Assembly (NCBI RefSeq): GCF_040954835.1
Contig: NC_090698.1
Location: 37,563,501 to 37,627,500, forward strand
Direction of reading: 5' to 3'
Length of the DNA stretch: 64,000 nucleotides
Source of the DNA: Lepisosteus oculatus
Taxonomy: Eukaryota; Chordata; Actinopteri; Semionotiformes; Lepisosteidae
The notes beneath the pieces were generated by a model. That model did not search any database and was not told the origin of the DNA. It worked only from the letters and a program-made list of their open reading frames with translations. Shown piece after piece: positions 28,301-36,420 of this stretch (the stretch's first letter is position 1; each line of letters opens with the position of its first letter). The translations under genes and the position numbers were made by a program.

Positions 28301-30892
28301 CATTTTAGCTAGTTCAGGAAGTTGAATTGCTTCAACTTCTTTTTATATGGTAAAGATGTAGATGCAGAGTCTGCATTCTTCTGAGTTCCCAACATCTCAG
28401 ATGCAGAACAACAAATGATGGCAAACAAGAACAACAAGGCATGTTTAACTGCTGTGTAATGTTATAAAATTCTGGTCACATAATCTTCCATACCTTTTTA
28501 TATAAATAAAAACAATCAAGTAAAATATCCCAAAAATCTGCTCATCCCAACATAAAAGAGTATTATGTGCCACAAGGTATGTCAATCAAAAGAAATATTA
28601 CTCCATAAAAATGCAATAAAGTTTACAAAAGAGATATATTATTACTAGTAGCTTTTCAATATGATGTTACCTAATCTAATCTAATATCTTCAATCTTAAT
28701 CTTGCCTAATCTAAGCAATCAATTTTAAGATTTCAGTACAGCAGTCAGTGGCAAGATTGAACTGGTGCATTCGCGAAACTAAAAGAGAGTTGCAATGTTC
28801 CGTTATTAAGAAAATAAGCAGTAGAACCTATTAATTTAAGATTCCAAGTATTCCAGTAACTGACCTCATCTCCAGTTAACAGTCTGTGGGTCAGTTCCTT
28901 CAGACTCCTCATTATCCTTTCATCTCTAAAGTCATAGGGAAATGTATCTGTCCATTCTGTCAGCAACTGGAGAACTTTAGGAGCAATTTTTCTTAACCTT
29001 ATCTGTAGAGTTAAAAAAGAAAGAAAACCAAAACATCAGAGAACTTCAGGGGATGCCGCATTACTTAAGTCATTGTGAAAGTAATAAATACACACTGGAT
29101 AATTTGATTTTGTGTGCTATTGTGAACACAGGAAGAAGTAGATACCATTTATATACAACCACAAATTATTACTATAAAGGTAGAATCCCAGTATAAGGCA
29201 TTTTAAGGTCTTAAAGGATAAAAGCTGAAACTTGAAACTGTGGTGATGTAATTATAGTAGTTCCCCAGGAATCATTATGACTATTAGAACTAATGATCTT
29301 CCTAATTTATATAAATGATTTAGATTCTATTTCTCAAATGATACCAAATAGGAGGATTAGCAAACACGTTTTACAAGTTTCAAAAGAAATTGAACAAGAT
29401 GGACATTCATGGAATTCAAGATTGGACAAGCACCTGGCAGATGACCCTTAGCACAGATATGCACAGAGTATCATTTAGAGAGAACTAAATATATTGATAT
29501 GAAATGGCAAACACTAAGATCTAAACAGCAGTGTGTTCACCTACTGTAGGTGTTTATGATGATACATTATTTACATATTAGTTCAGGTGGGTAGCTGCGT
29601 CAGCATGCGTAGGCTGCAAAGGAACAAGTAATAGGTTTATTCCATGCTGAAAAAAAGAAGAAAGAGAACACAACGTTTCGGCCGTGGAGCCTTCTTCAGG
29701 TGTCACACCTGAAGAAGGCTCCACGGCCGAAACGTTGTGTTCTCTTTCTTCTTTTTTTCAGCATGGAATAAACCTATTACTTGTTCCATTATTTACATAT
29801 TCCTGATAATGTGGCAAAGCAATGCAAATAGCAACCAAAATGCTAGTATATATACTGTATATTGTAGAATTTAAATGGATTCTATTCAGTATAGTTTTGG
29901 TCGGCAAGTTACAAAAATGTTGGTGCTCTGACATATGTACAGAAAATTTTACATTTTCTGAATATTTTTAAACATAAACTATTAGTGGATTTGATTCAAG
30001 TATTTAGATTTAGAATCTGATTTAAAAAGTGTAGCTTTTTTACCACTTTCTCCCAAAACTGAGATTATCAGAATGTTCTCTAACTGAAATCATTACCTTG
30101 TCAGCACCAGGATCACAAAGTCTCTGCTGCTCAATGCACAAGTGGCACACCTTGGCCAGAAGCTCATAGGGATGAATGAAAAGCCGGGAGCTGAGCAGGA
30201 AAGTAAATATGTATGTTCTCTGTGAAAAATAAGAGTAAACATTAAAAGCTTCAAAGGCTCACTTTCTTGGTAAGAATTTTACACCCCGTAACTGTAAACA
30301 AAAGACCCGATACTTAAGACTCTGTGTTGAGCACTTCTTAATGTTCTGTAGTGTACACTGCCTGAAGCAGCAATGATCCAAGTAAATAGTATATTATATA
30401 AAATAAAATAATCACAGTAACTACCAAAACCGATAATTGTAATATGCATTTTATTCTTATTGCTTTGATGTGTCTTTTTCCACAAGTTCACCACTGAACT
30501 AAAGACATACTCATCATCAGCTCAAACATCTAATTTCCATTAAAGACTGTGGTAAACATTAACTCATGATTTTTAAACAACTTGTTGTGAATAAGGACAT
30601 TTTGTGTTTTAAAAACTTTGTAACTTATGTTATTTTTTAATTGTTTTCCAATAAGCATTGTTTATTCCTTTAAAACGTTTTTGGGCTTGATTGTGAATGA
30701 AACACAGGCACTTACATCAGGGTAGTAATCCACATTAGGAACTAAAAGTTGAATTAGGGCCTCTACAGATCCTGACACAAGGTTGTTGTCGTGGTAATAT
30801 AGACCCCCATAGCTGTCCTCATTTGTTTGGTATAGATTCCGGTTATAACCACTGGTGGAGAACATAGCCACAAATGGTGGTGTTTGTGGCAT
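7284..30892 (-). CDS. RASGEF1B: RasGEF domain family member 1B, 13 coding exons
   Basis: Guanine nucleotide exchange factor that loads GTP onto Ras-family GTPases; published work on the RASGEF1 family reports RAP2 as the target. Coding exons (high to low coordinate): 30716-30892, 30097-30219, 28865-29002, 20711-20923, 20246-20320, 18993-19088, 18768-18870, 15169-15248, 13605-13700, 10264-10359, 9537-9660, 8535-8607, 7284-7308. All introns are GT-AG and the phases fit, giving 1419 nt (472 residues plus stop) with no frameshift. Human RASGEF1B is about 473 residues. The N-terminal RasGEF_N (REM) region covers about residues 34-161 and the catalytic RasGEF (CDC25-like) domain about 205-453. Recognisable stretches are YIGPEEFVQAFVNKDPLDN, NLEAYVEWFNRLSYLVATEI, VKKKHRARVIEYFIDVAREC and NFYNYRTALRG. 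The RASGEF1A and 1C N-termini differ from this MPQTPPF start, so 1B is preferred. The largest intron (20924-28864) has no recognised exon. Confidence 0.96.
7462..7861 (+). repeat. direct duplication of about 75 bp
   Basis: 7479-7537 recurs almost exactly at 7803-7861 (TTTGGTAAGCAGAACATTTC, GATCTCAAACAACTTTGTAA), with weaker similarity extending to 7462 and 7786. The second copy runs directly into the Penelope fragment at 7876. Confidence 0.85.
7876..8138 (+). mobile_element. 5'-truncated Penelope-like element tail with repeated end
   Basis: 7876-8073 matches the 3' terminal part of the Penelope-like element at 62780-62990, including CTGAAGAAGGCTCCATGGCC, GAAACGTTGTGTTC, CAGCATGGAATAAACC and GCAGCTACCCACCTGAAC. 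A second 37-bp piece of the tail core follows at 8088-8124, between two copies of CTACTATTAAAACT (8074-8087, 8125-8138). Located in the last RASGEF1B intron, opposite to the gene's orientation. The frame here is element-derived, not a host gene. Confidence 0.8.
8535..8607 (-). CDS. RASGEF1B: RASGEF1B coding exon 12 (residues 441-465)
   Basis: Encodes ALYLASYESEGPENHIEKE then RWKSLR at the end of the RasGEF domain. The acceptor is TTTATGCAG and the donor GTATGT; 73 nt. It ends two bases into the arginine codon at residue 465. Confidence 0.93.
9537..9660 (-). CDS. RASGEF1B: RASGEF1B coding exon 11 (residues 400-441)
   Basis: Encodes KFWELAKQVSEFMTWKQVE through APVFNED. The acceptor is AATTTTAG and the donor GTAAGT; 124 nt. 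It ends one base into the alanine codon at residue 441. Confidence 0.94.
10264..10359 (-). CDS. RASGEF1B: RASGEF1B coding exon 10 (residues 368-399)
   Basis: Encodes IVIPFFSLLIKDIYFLNEG through GHINFE in the RasGEF domain. The acceptor is TGTGTGCAG and the donor GTAAGT; 96 nt, phase 0. No open frame of 60 codons covers it. Confidence 0.94.
12950..13299 (-). mobile_element. Penelope-like non-autonomous copy (minus)
   Basis: Reading the minus strand, an A+T-rich head (13270-13299) joins the end of the endonuclease-coding region (TGAACTCATACATCAG, 13257-13272). It then continues through the 3' UTR and tail to GAACAGGT-type sequence at 12950. The core segment around GGCCGAAACGTTGTG is deleted. 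Lies in the intron between coding exons 9 and 10 of RASGEF1B. Confidence 0.75.
13300..13495 (+). repeat. L2/CR1-like LINE 3' end
   Basis: Ends with GTTAAGCGCCTTGGGGCAA followed by repeated TTGAATTGAAA, the typical stem and short-repeat tail of L2-type fish LINEs. It abuts the Penelope copy on its left. Confidence 0.5.
13605..13700 (-). CDS. RASGEF1B: RASGEF1B coding exon 9 (residues 336-367)
   Basis: Encodes HQMDPSSNFYNYRTALRGA through SSREK in the RasGEF domain. The acceptor is TGATTCTGCAG and the donor GTAAAT; 96 nt, phase 0. Confidence 0.94.
15169..15248 (-). CDS. RASGEF1B: RASGEF1B coding exon 8 (residues 309-335)
   Basis: Encodes GMNMSPVSRLKKTWGKVKT through DILE. The acceptor is GACTGCAG and the donor GTAAGG; 80 nt, which restores phase 0 after exon 7. 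Confidence 0.93.
16038..16602 (-). repeat. 5S rRNA-derived SINE with L2-like tail (minus)
   Basis: On the minus strand it begins GCCAGCAGCTATATCACCCTG, similar to the 5' part of 5S rRNA, and proceeds through a TTTTTAATGACC... body to a tail with AGTGCTTTGAGTGGAATGTC. Diverged copy with several small deletions, within the RASGEF1B intron between coding exons 7 and 8. Confidence 0.7.
17480..17765. other. G+C-richer intronic island, unassigned
   Basis: About 280 bp with higher G+C than the flanking intron and open frames on both strands (145 codons on minus, 86 on plus). Neither translation resembles a family I know. It is not similar to other repeats in the window. It could be a conserved regulatory element or an unrecognised old insertion. 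Confidence 0.25.
18768..18870 (-). CDS. RASGEF1B: RASGEF1B coding exon 7 (residues 275-309)
   Basis: Encodes PVKKKHRARVIEYFIDVAR through SLMAII in the RasGEF domain. The acceptor is GCTACAG and the donor GTAAGT; 103 nt. It ends after one base of the serine codon at residue 309, completed by CT of the next exon. Only 122 nt of intron separate it from exon 6. Confidence 0.94.
18993..19088 (-). CDS. RASGEF1B: RASGEF1B coding exon 6 (residues 243-274)
   Basis: Encodes SCFNDHKKTRNLEAYVEW through ATEICM in the RasGEF catalytic domain. The acceptor is TTTTTTTCCAG and the donor GTATGC; 96 nt, phase 0. Confidence 0.94.
20246..20320 (-). CDS. RASGEF1B: RASGEF1B coding exon 5 (residues 218-242)
   Basis: Encodes ERLSYIGPEEFVQAFVNKD...NEK in the RasGEF domain. 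The exon is 75 nt, too short to show up as a long ORF. The acceptor follows a T-rich tract (TTTTTTTTAG) and the donor is GTACAG. Confidence 0.93.
20711..20923 (-). CDS. RASGEF1B: RASGEF1B coding exon 4 (residues 147-217)
   Basis: Encodes IYRKAVQQMTQSLIRKL through LAQQLTHIEL, the linker and start of the catalytic RasGEF domain. The acceptor is GGTTCAG and the donor GTAAGT; 213 nt, phase 0. The frame was followed from 20923, upstream of the internal ATG at 20897-20899. Confidence 0.94.
21235..21420 (+). repeat. fish interspersed repeat, 3' half
   Basis: Contains CAATCCAAAGACATACTGGT, GTCCAGGGTGTACCCTGCCT and the end GTTAGAAAATAGATGGATGG. This is the 3' half of the family whose 5' half is seen at 4490 and 49345; the copy at 40880-41100 is the same part. 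Confidence 0.65.
21745..22215 (+). repeat. old 5S rRNA-derived SINE copy (plus)
   Basis: GGTCAGTACTGGGATGG and TAGGTTGTTGCTAC correspond to the 5S-like head, CCTTCAGATGAGATATTAAA to the central body, and AAAGCATTTTGGTGAAAAGTGTCATG to the L2-like tail. More diverged than the copies at 49.8 and 55.4 kb. Confidence 0.6.
22950..23620. other. RASGEF1B: candidate conserved non-coding block in the largest RASGEF1B intron
   Basis: About 670 bp of non-repetitive, higher-complexity sequence in an otherwise AT-rich intron, with no open frame and no similarity to repeats in the window. This texture is typical of vertebrate conserved non-coding elements. No comparison was possible here. Confidence 0.25.
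26603..27145 (-). other. 180-codon intronic ORF of unknown meaning
   Basis: The longest open frame in the RASGEF1B introns, on the gene's strand, with two or three hydrophobic stretches (e.g. LTLMSILLTYGLFILTATEI). I recognise no family, see no acceptor or donor defining an exon, and A+T-rich DNA yields such hydrophobic frames by chance. Not called as a gene. Confidence 0.15.
28865..29002 (-). CDS. RASGEF1B: RASGEF1B coding exon 3 (residues 101-146)
   Basis: Encodes IRLRKIAPKVLQLLTEWTD through TGDE, the second half of the REM domain. The acceptor is CTACAG and the donor GTCAGT; 138 nt, phase 0 at both ends. It is followed by the gene's longest intron, about 7.9 kb. Confidence 0.93.
29566..29801. 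mobile_element. palindromic Penelope-like insertion with 14-bp target duplication
   Basis: The 208-bp insert (29580-29787) is flanked by ATTATTTACATATT at 29566-29579 and 29788-29801. It consists of a 41-bp minus-strand tail piece plus two perfect 83-bp arms (29621-29703 and 29705-29787) in inverted orientation around a single C. Each arm runs from ACACCTGAAGAAGGCTCC to CTTGTTCC, the terminal part of the Penelope-like element seen at 62866. No coding sequence. The perfect arms and intact duplication indicate a recent insertion. Located in the RASGEF1B intron between coding exons 2 and 3. Confidence 0.92.
30097..30219 (-). CDS. RASGEF1B: RASGEF1B coding exon 2 (residues 60-100)
   Basis: Encodes RTYIFTFLLSSRLF through GADK, part of the REM (RasGEF_N) domain. 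The acceptor is TTTTTCACAG and the donor GTAATG. The length is 123 nt, phase 0 at both ends. Confidence 0.93.
30716..30892 (-). CDS. RASGEF1B: RASGEF1B coding exon 1 (residues 1-59)
   Basis: The start codon at 30890-30892 begins MPQTPPF; the exon ends VDYYPD before a GTAAGT donor. The acceptor (TTTTGTAG) places the exon's 5' border at 30898, so only six untranslated bases (GAAAAT) precede the ATG and the rest of the 5' UTR must lie in an upstream exon. The ATG has A at -3. Those six bases are open in frame with the ATG, which matters if an upstream exon carries its own ATG. Confidence 0.93.
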
Positions 30893-31434
30893 ATTTTCCT
30901 ACAAAACAAAAGGAAAAAGTAATCCCAGATGCACAACACATATGTTTAACAATGTTTATTCAGACAATTAAAAGTTATATTTCATCCGTAAGCTATCGAG
31001 GTGCTATATATATATACAATATATATACTATATTACAGTCTAAGCATTCAGTTGGTCTATTATATTTTAATGTCTTTCTTAAGAGAATGTATTCCTGGGA
31101 TAGAAAATGTTTGCTTCATATGAACACGGTTTATGGTCTAATCACACCCCGAGTTTCCAGGAACTTTCAGCAGATATTTTGTAGTAAAGCTCACACACAA
31201 TATTATTTTAAAAACTTCTGATTCACATGGATACTTTATACAGAAAACCCATTTATAAAAATTCTGATAACTGTGACCATTCTGACCTTGGAAAAAAAAA
31301 ACATCAATTCAGGAGTGTGTTGTGAAAGGGGTATCTAGCTTGCCCTTCAGCATGTAAACAACTTGTGGTATCAATCAGATCCTCGGCACAGATTCCCACA
31401 CCATTTTTATCCACCACCTCCTCCTAATGCTTAC

Positions 31435-31980
31435 AGAACTCTGCTTTCAAAGGCAGGGTTCCAGAGTGTCCTGCTAATGAGCCACCTGATTCCACGAACA
31501 GCCCGTAGCAGTGAGCCAGCACGAGCCATGGTACCATCTTGCCGGCTAGGTCTTTTTGACGTCTTTACAAAAGACTTGAAAGATGCATTTGGAGGCGCTA
31601 AACTATTGAGCGATTAGTCAGATTCCTTGAGTTAATGCACGTAGCAGAGCACCACTCCTTTTACCAACACCTCTGCACAATGGCGGCTTTCAGAGTCAAA
31701 ACACAGGACACGGGGACTCCAAACAATAGGGAGCTCCATGACTGCTGCTGGCTATAGAAGGAACCATTTGGGCACACACAAAGATTGAAGCCGGAAGGTG
31801 GGTTGCCTGCTGGAGCCAAAGAGACCCCATTAATCCTTCTTTTCAATAAGCCAAAAGAGATTTGCATCAAAATGAATTATAGCTGGGTGTCTGGGAAGTC
31901 ACTTCAGTACCCTCAGCATCTGTTCCACCATGTGTTTGTCTCCCATTCCACTGTGGAAAATCAGCTCTTACTGGAATAAT
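31435..31980 (-). promoter_or_regulatory. RASGEF1B: candidate proximal promoter / first exon of RASGEF1B
   Basis: Only about 540 bp upstream of coding exon 1, this stretch is clearly richer in G+C and CpG than the surrounding introns. On the minus strand it ends in a good donor (TTCT then GTAAGC, exon end 31435), so 31435 to about 31600-31700 could be a non-coding first exon. It contains a TGACGTC-type (CRE/ATF-like) word near 31558 and a GGGGACTCC word near 31714 resembling an NF-kB half-match. RASGEF1B is known to be induced by Toll-like receptor signals in mammalian macrophages, which makes that word worth noting. No TATA box was picked out. The promoter assignment is inference. Confidence 0.4.
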
Positions 31981-32999
31981 ATAAAAAAAACAACGTGCCT
32001 CTGATGCAACTTGTATCACTAACTTGTCTTATAATGTACCAGAGAACAAAACAAAAAAAAAACAAACAAATAACTAATCAGCAGGAATTCATATGAAATC
32101 TAAAAGCCCCCCCAAACAGACTTAAAGGAAATAGTACTGTGCTCTACATAAGCATCCTAAATACCGACTGTAGACAGCCATATTTAAGACAACACACTGT
32201 CACAAAAAATCTTTAAGTATGAAATGTGGACTACATTTTTAGATACAATTCCACCATCAATTATTAAAAGTAAATTAATATTCAGAACTGAAACACCTAT
32301 ATATAGCATAATTCAGTTGTACACAATGTAACAAGCACCCTGTGAGTTATTACAACACATCCCTGTAAGTAATGCAGGCTTAACCACAGAAAATGTTACA
32401 GACTGCTTTCTGATTGAAAACAAGTTACCTAGTAGACAGAATGAAAAGGTACTTTAAAAAGACACACCCTTAATGCCTTTTTATAGATCGAATCCCAGCT
32501 GCAACAGAACATAATCCTGTAAAACAAAGCAGCAGCAGATCATAAATAACACATCTGAAACTATAAAGATTTGGTCTGCAGGTCACATGTCAGTCCCAAG
32601 ATGCAAACAGGTGAGCACTGAAAAAAAAATTAAACTGCTATTGACATCATCAGCATTTTCTGTACTCCTTGTGTGGAAACAATTCATTTTTAAATTACTA
32701 AATTACTACCACAAACATTCAGTCAAATAAAAGAAAACTATATCCTTATCAGCTGAGAAAAATCATATATAACAATATATAATACAATCATAAGAAAAAA
32801 GTGAAAATATACATACAGACTTACAAAGGAAACCTTTTAGCATCATTTTAACTCCTTAAGTGTTTAAAAAAATGATTTCATATGTAGAAGCAGAATTAGA
32901 AAAAAAGGCATTTCACAGATTCAACTATAATTTTATTAACAATATCATTTCAAAGATGAAAACAATTGTAAGCAGAAAAGTAGGAAAAACAAAACAAAA

Positions 33000-33120
33000 A
33001 TACTTTTTCACACACCCCAAGAAGGTTCCATGGCTAAAACGTGGAAAGTAAAAAGATGTTTTTGTTTTGAACTTTTCAGTGTTAAATTAAATACTCACAC
33101 ACCATTGCAGCTACCCACTC
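33000..33120 (+). mobile_element. decayed Penelope-like tail
   Basis: CACACCCCAAGAAGGTTCC, ATGGCTAAAACGTGG, a TTTTCAGTGTTAAATTAAAT block and GCAGCTACCCAC follow the order of the Penelope tail with many substitutions. Confidence 0.5.
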
Positions 33121-35077
33121 TGACAATATCACATGAAGATGACAACTGTATCTATAATGGCATCTTGAGTCAAAGGCTGTTTATCAGTCAAGAGACTTTT
33201 TTCCCAGATGGGGAAGTTGATTCATGGCCATCATAGTGCTACAGGTCTTGTTTACACTGTTGAGATACTGGTGACAGATATTAAGGAATATGGACATTTT
33301 ACCAAAAAGGTAAAAGCATATTATTTCATCTCTCTTCTAAACATGCTAAAATAGTTTTTTTTAGAATATGTGGTTATTATGACTTATAATTCCTTATTAT
33401 ATGCATGTACAGTATGTGACTTTTTGAAAAATAAGTCTAGTATCAGACCATAAAATAATAAAAAGTGTGAAATTTCAGACTTAATCATGGTTGTATTTAA
33501 TTTTGTGCTAAAATTTTGTTGTTTTATTTTTTGCCCAAAACTAACTTGACTGTACTGTGAAGAATCAAAAACTTTAGGTAAATGTATAAATGTGCCCTTT
33601 TTTAACACTAACAGGTACTATGTATGTGCTTTAGTTCATAGAGAAAGCAAAAATTAGTGGAATAGCCAACTTTTCTATCAATGAGGTGAAAACTATGACA
33701 AAAAAACTGACAGAACAAGCTGTAAAATCAAAGACAGGAAAAGGGGAAATTATTCTCACAAGTTACAAACATAGTGAATCCTTGATTAGATGTACCTCAT
33801 CAAAAAATGTTGGTCATTAACATGTTTTAAGTCCAAACTTTTTGACCCATCTGCAATGTAAGGCCACATTCAGTCTTATTTGATCAACTGCAGTTCCTAG
33901 CTAACTAGTATAACTAGAAAGCTATACAGCCCAAACCTTGATATAAACAAATCAAAACTACCCTGGACTGTTGAAACAACCGATTTCCTCACAGACTTTT
34001 ACAATAAGCATGAATGAGATTGTAAACATTAATCTTGGTAACTATTATATATTACTGCTCACAGTTATATTACCAACACACAGGAGAAAAAACAAGATAT
34101 TCTAGAAAAATGTATTCTCTGTATACGGTTGTTATATTTTCAGTGCAAAACAGATTTCAAAGCAATAGTTCACTGGCTAGCTTGTTCTTGACATTCTGTG
34201 AGGAAGGACCTCTTTTATTTCAGCACACCTAGAAACCTCACAAAGTAAACAGTTCAAAGGCCATTGAAAACTGCATACATGGAAAGCAAAACAACAACAA
34301 TTCACTGATAAGATATTTCAAGCCAAAAAAAGCATTAAAATGTAAAATAAATTTCAAACATGTTAGGAATATGAGTGAGCTGTCATGCATTTATTAGATA
34401 AAACATAAATGATTGATGTACACAAACCTAATTAATTCAGTAACTGAATATCTCACACAGATGTTATAAAGTAATATACTCAACAATGGTGCTGTCTCTG
34501 ATCTCTGATACTAAAACATTCTACTATAACAGATAAACATATATATAGAAATCAATTCACATTTTTTGGGGTTACAAAAATCAGACCGAGTAAAAATTAT
34601 ACCTTATTATACCCTTCTAAATATGGGTCAAAACTAATATAAATCTGTAATCATCAGTATGAATATGAGTAACCCAATTTATCTGACGGGAAACTTGTGT
34701 GACTCAAACAGCTGCTTTTCCCAAATATAGAAGCATGACATTTTGCACAACATCGGAGAAAACGATTTCACACTTAAAATTCAGTTGACTACCGTAGTCA
34801 CCTGATTTGTGTATATGTGCTGTATCACAAATTGCAGCAGATTTCATTTAAGGCATTTTTAACATTACCGTAAACTTTAACATGGGAAATATCCAGCACC
34901 AAAAGCCCTTATTAGTATATTCATCTAACGTGACAAATGGTGGTATCCCTGATGCTTACACAAGCAAAACAATGAAAACAATAAATGTATGTTTTAATGA
35001 CTGTCGTTTTATGCACCGCAATGTGCATATGTATTGTGTTAAACACTTTATTACTGTATGGTACATTTTATAAACGC

Positions 35078-35257
35078 TTAATTTTGGATCAACAGCGTAG
35101 CATGAAATAAATCTAAAAGAAAAGAAACGTAGAAAAAAGCAACCAATCCACCACCAATAACATCGTAGACATTTCCAATCACGCCGAATGCGGACGGACC
35201 ATTTCCAGGGCTTAGTTCTTGTACTAGAGAGTGAATGGCTTCTTGCATGGTCATCAT
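35078..35257 (-). CDS. possible 59-residue membrane micropeptide
   Basis: On the minus strand an ATG at 35255-35257 (G at -3) opens 59 codons ending in TAA at 35078-35080. The product starts MMTMQEAIHSLVQELSPGNG. Its C-terminal half is a hydrophobic run (about residues 34-49, GGGLVAFFYVSFLLDL) that could be one transmembrane helix. An AATAAA lies 26 nt downstream of the stop (35047-35052). The start region is more CpG-rich than its surroundings, as expected close to a promoter. I do not recognise the protein family, and a chance ORF is quite possible. Nothing shows whether it would be a separate transcript or an alternative RASGEF1B leader exon. Confidence 0.3.
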   Translation of the reverse strand: MMTMQEAIHSLVQELSPGNGPSAFGVIGNVYDVIGGGLVAFFYVSFLLDLFHATLLIQN

Positions 35258-35937
35258 AACTTCAGCTAACAGACCTAAGCTAACCTGTTAAGTGGTAGTA
35301 TTTTTAAATACGACAGTCGGGTGTTATAACTATCTGATAAACGTCAATATCGTTAAACAATAAATATGCTATCATTAAGGGTAATGTAGCTATTAGTTAT
35401 TCCTTGAAAATCTTTAATCTTTACGCAACACTATTTCATCCAAAGCACAGTACGGACGGCTTCCATTAAGTGGATCTGCTCTAGCCGCTTCTCATCATGT
35501 ACAGCACACTATACAGCAAACAAAACATTAAACGCACCAAGAGAAAACGTCTTTGTTGTCCACAACTGTTTCAAAGGGAGAAGCTTTCAACAGATTTAGC
35601 TTTAAATTGTATGACAAACCATTTGAATCAGTTATCAAAATACAGGATTTTATGCCTGTGCTACTCATTTCAAGGTGCAGAATTCGTATCTATAACCATG
35701 TAAAAGAAAAAATATCATGCGTGTAGCTGAAGTCGATGACCTGCAGTAGCTTTTGATGCAACGATCTTACAAAGACATCAGGTTGAAAGTACTGCATTTT
35801 TTAGCATTTTATACCCAGAAAGATTCAAATTTTCATAAACATATTTTAAAATGTGTTGATGCCCATAATAAAAATAAAACACAAAACATAACTGCAATCA
35901 GTTAGTCAGAATAGATATAAAACAGTAACAAGCTCAC

Positions 35938-36320
35938 CTCAGACGATAACGGCATCAGAGATCCCAGTACACTGACTCCTTTTTACTTAGCAGAGAATGT
36001 AACAGAATTACTCAAAATGCATTTCCCGAACAGCCTTTCAAAATCCAAAAGCCGACAGATTCCACCTGAGTCCAAAATATGTTTACAGTAATCGACGTAT
36101 CCTTTTGGTCCTTGGATGAGAACAGTGTCTTTCACTGCACCCTGAACATTAACATTGGAGTTTCTGAGCTAAATCGCAACATTCACACTAGTCTACACAA
36201 TGCATCCGCCCACTGAATGAAACCAAGACGCAAACATCACAGGCTTATTCAAATCAGTCGGCCATGTAGCGAAGAAACCCATCCCCGAACTCTTTCTGGC
36301 ATTAAAACTACATCGCACCG
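35938..36320 (-). promoter_or_regulatory. RASGEF1B: candidate distal first exon and CpG-bearing promoter of RASGEF1B
   Basis: A GTGAGC donor follows CTGAG on the minus strand (exon end 35938), and the sequence above it is CpG-bearing up to about 36.32 kb. Joined to the acceptor of coding exon 1, an ATG at 35955-35957 would be in frame with the canonical start and add eight residues (MPLSSEEN) before MPQTPPF. The ATG sits in a weak context (C at -3). The exon is predicted from the donor and composition only. Confidence 0.35.
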
Positions 36321-36420
36321 GGGGGGCACATTTACCATACAATGCTGGCAATTCTTACTGATGAACGTCTTTTACTCAACTACAAAACGATCGTCTTCGC
36401 CCGAGGAAATTTAATTTGAA

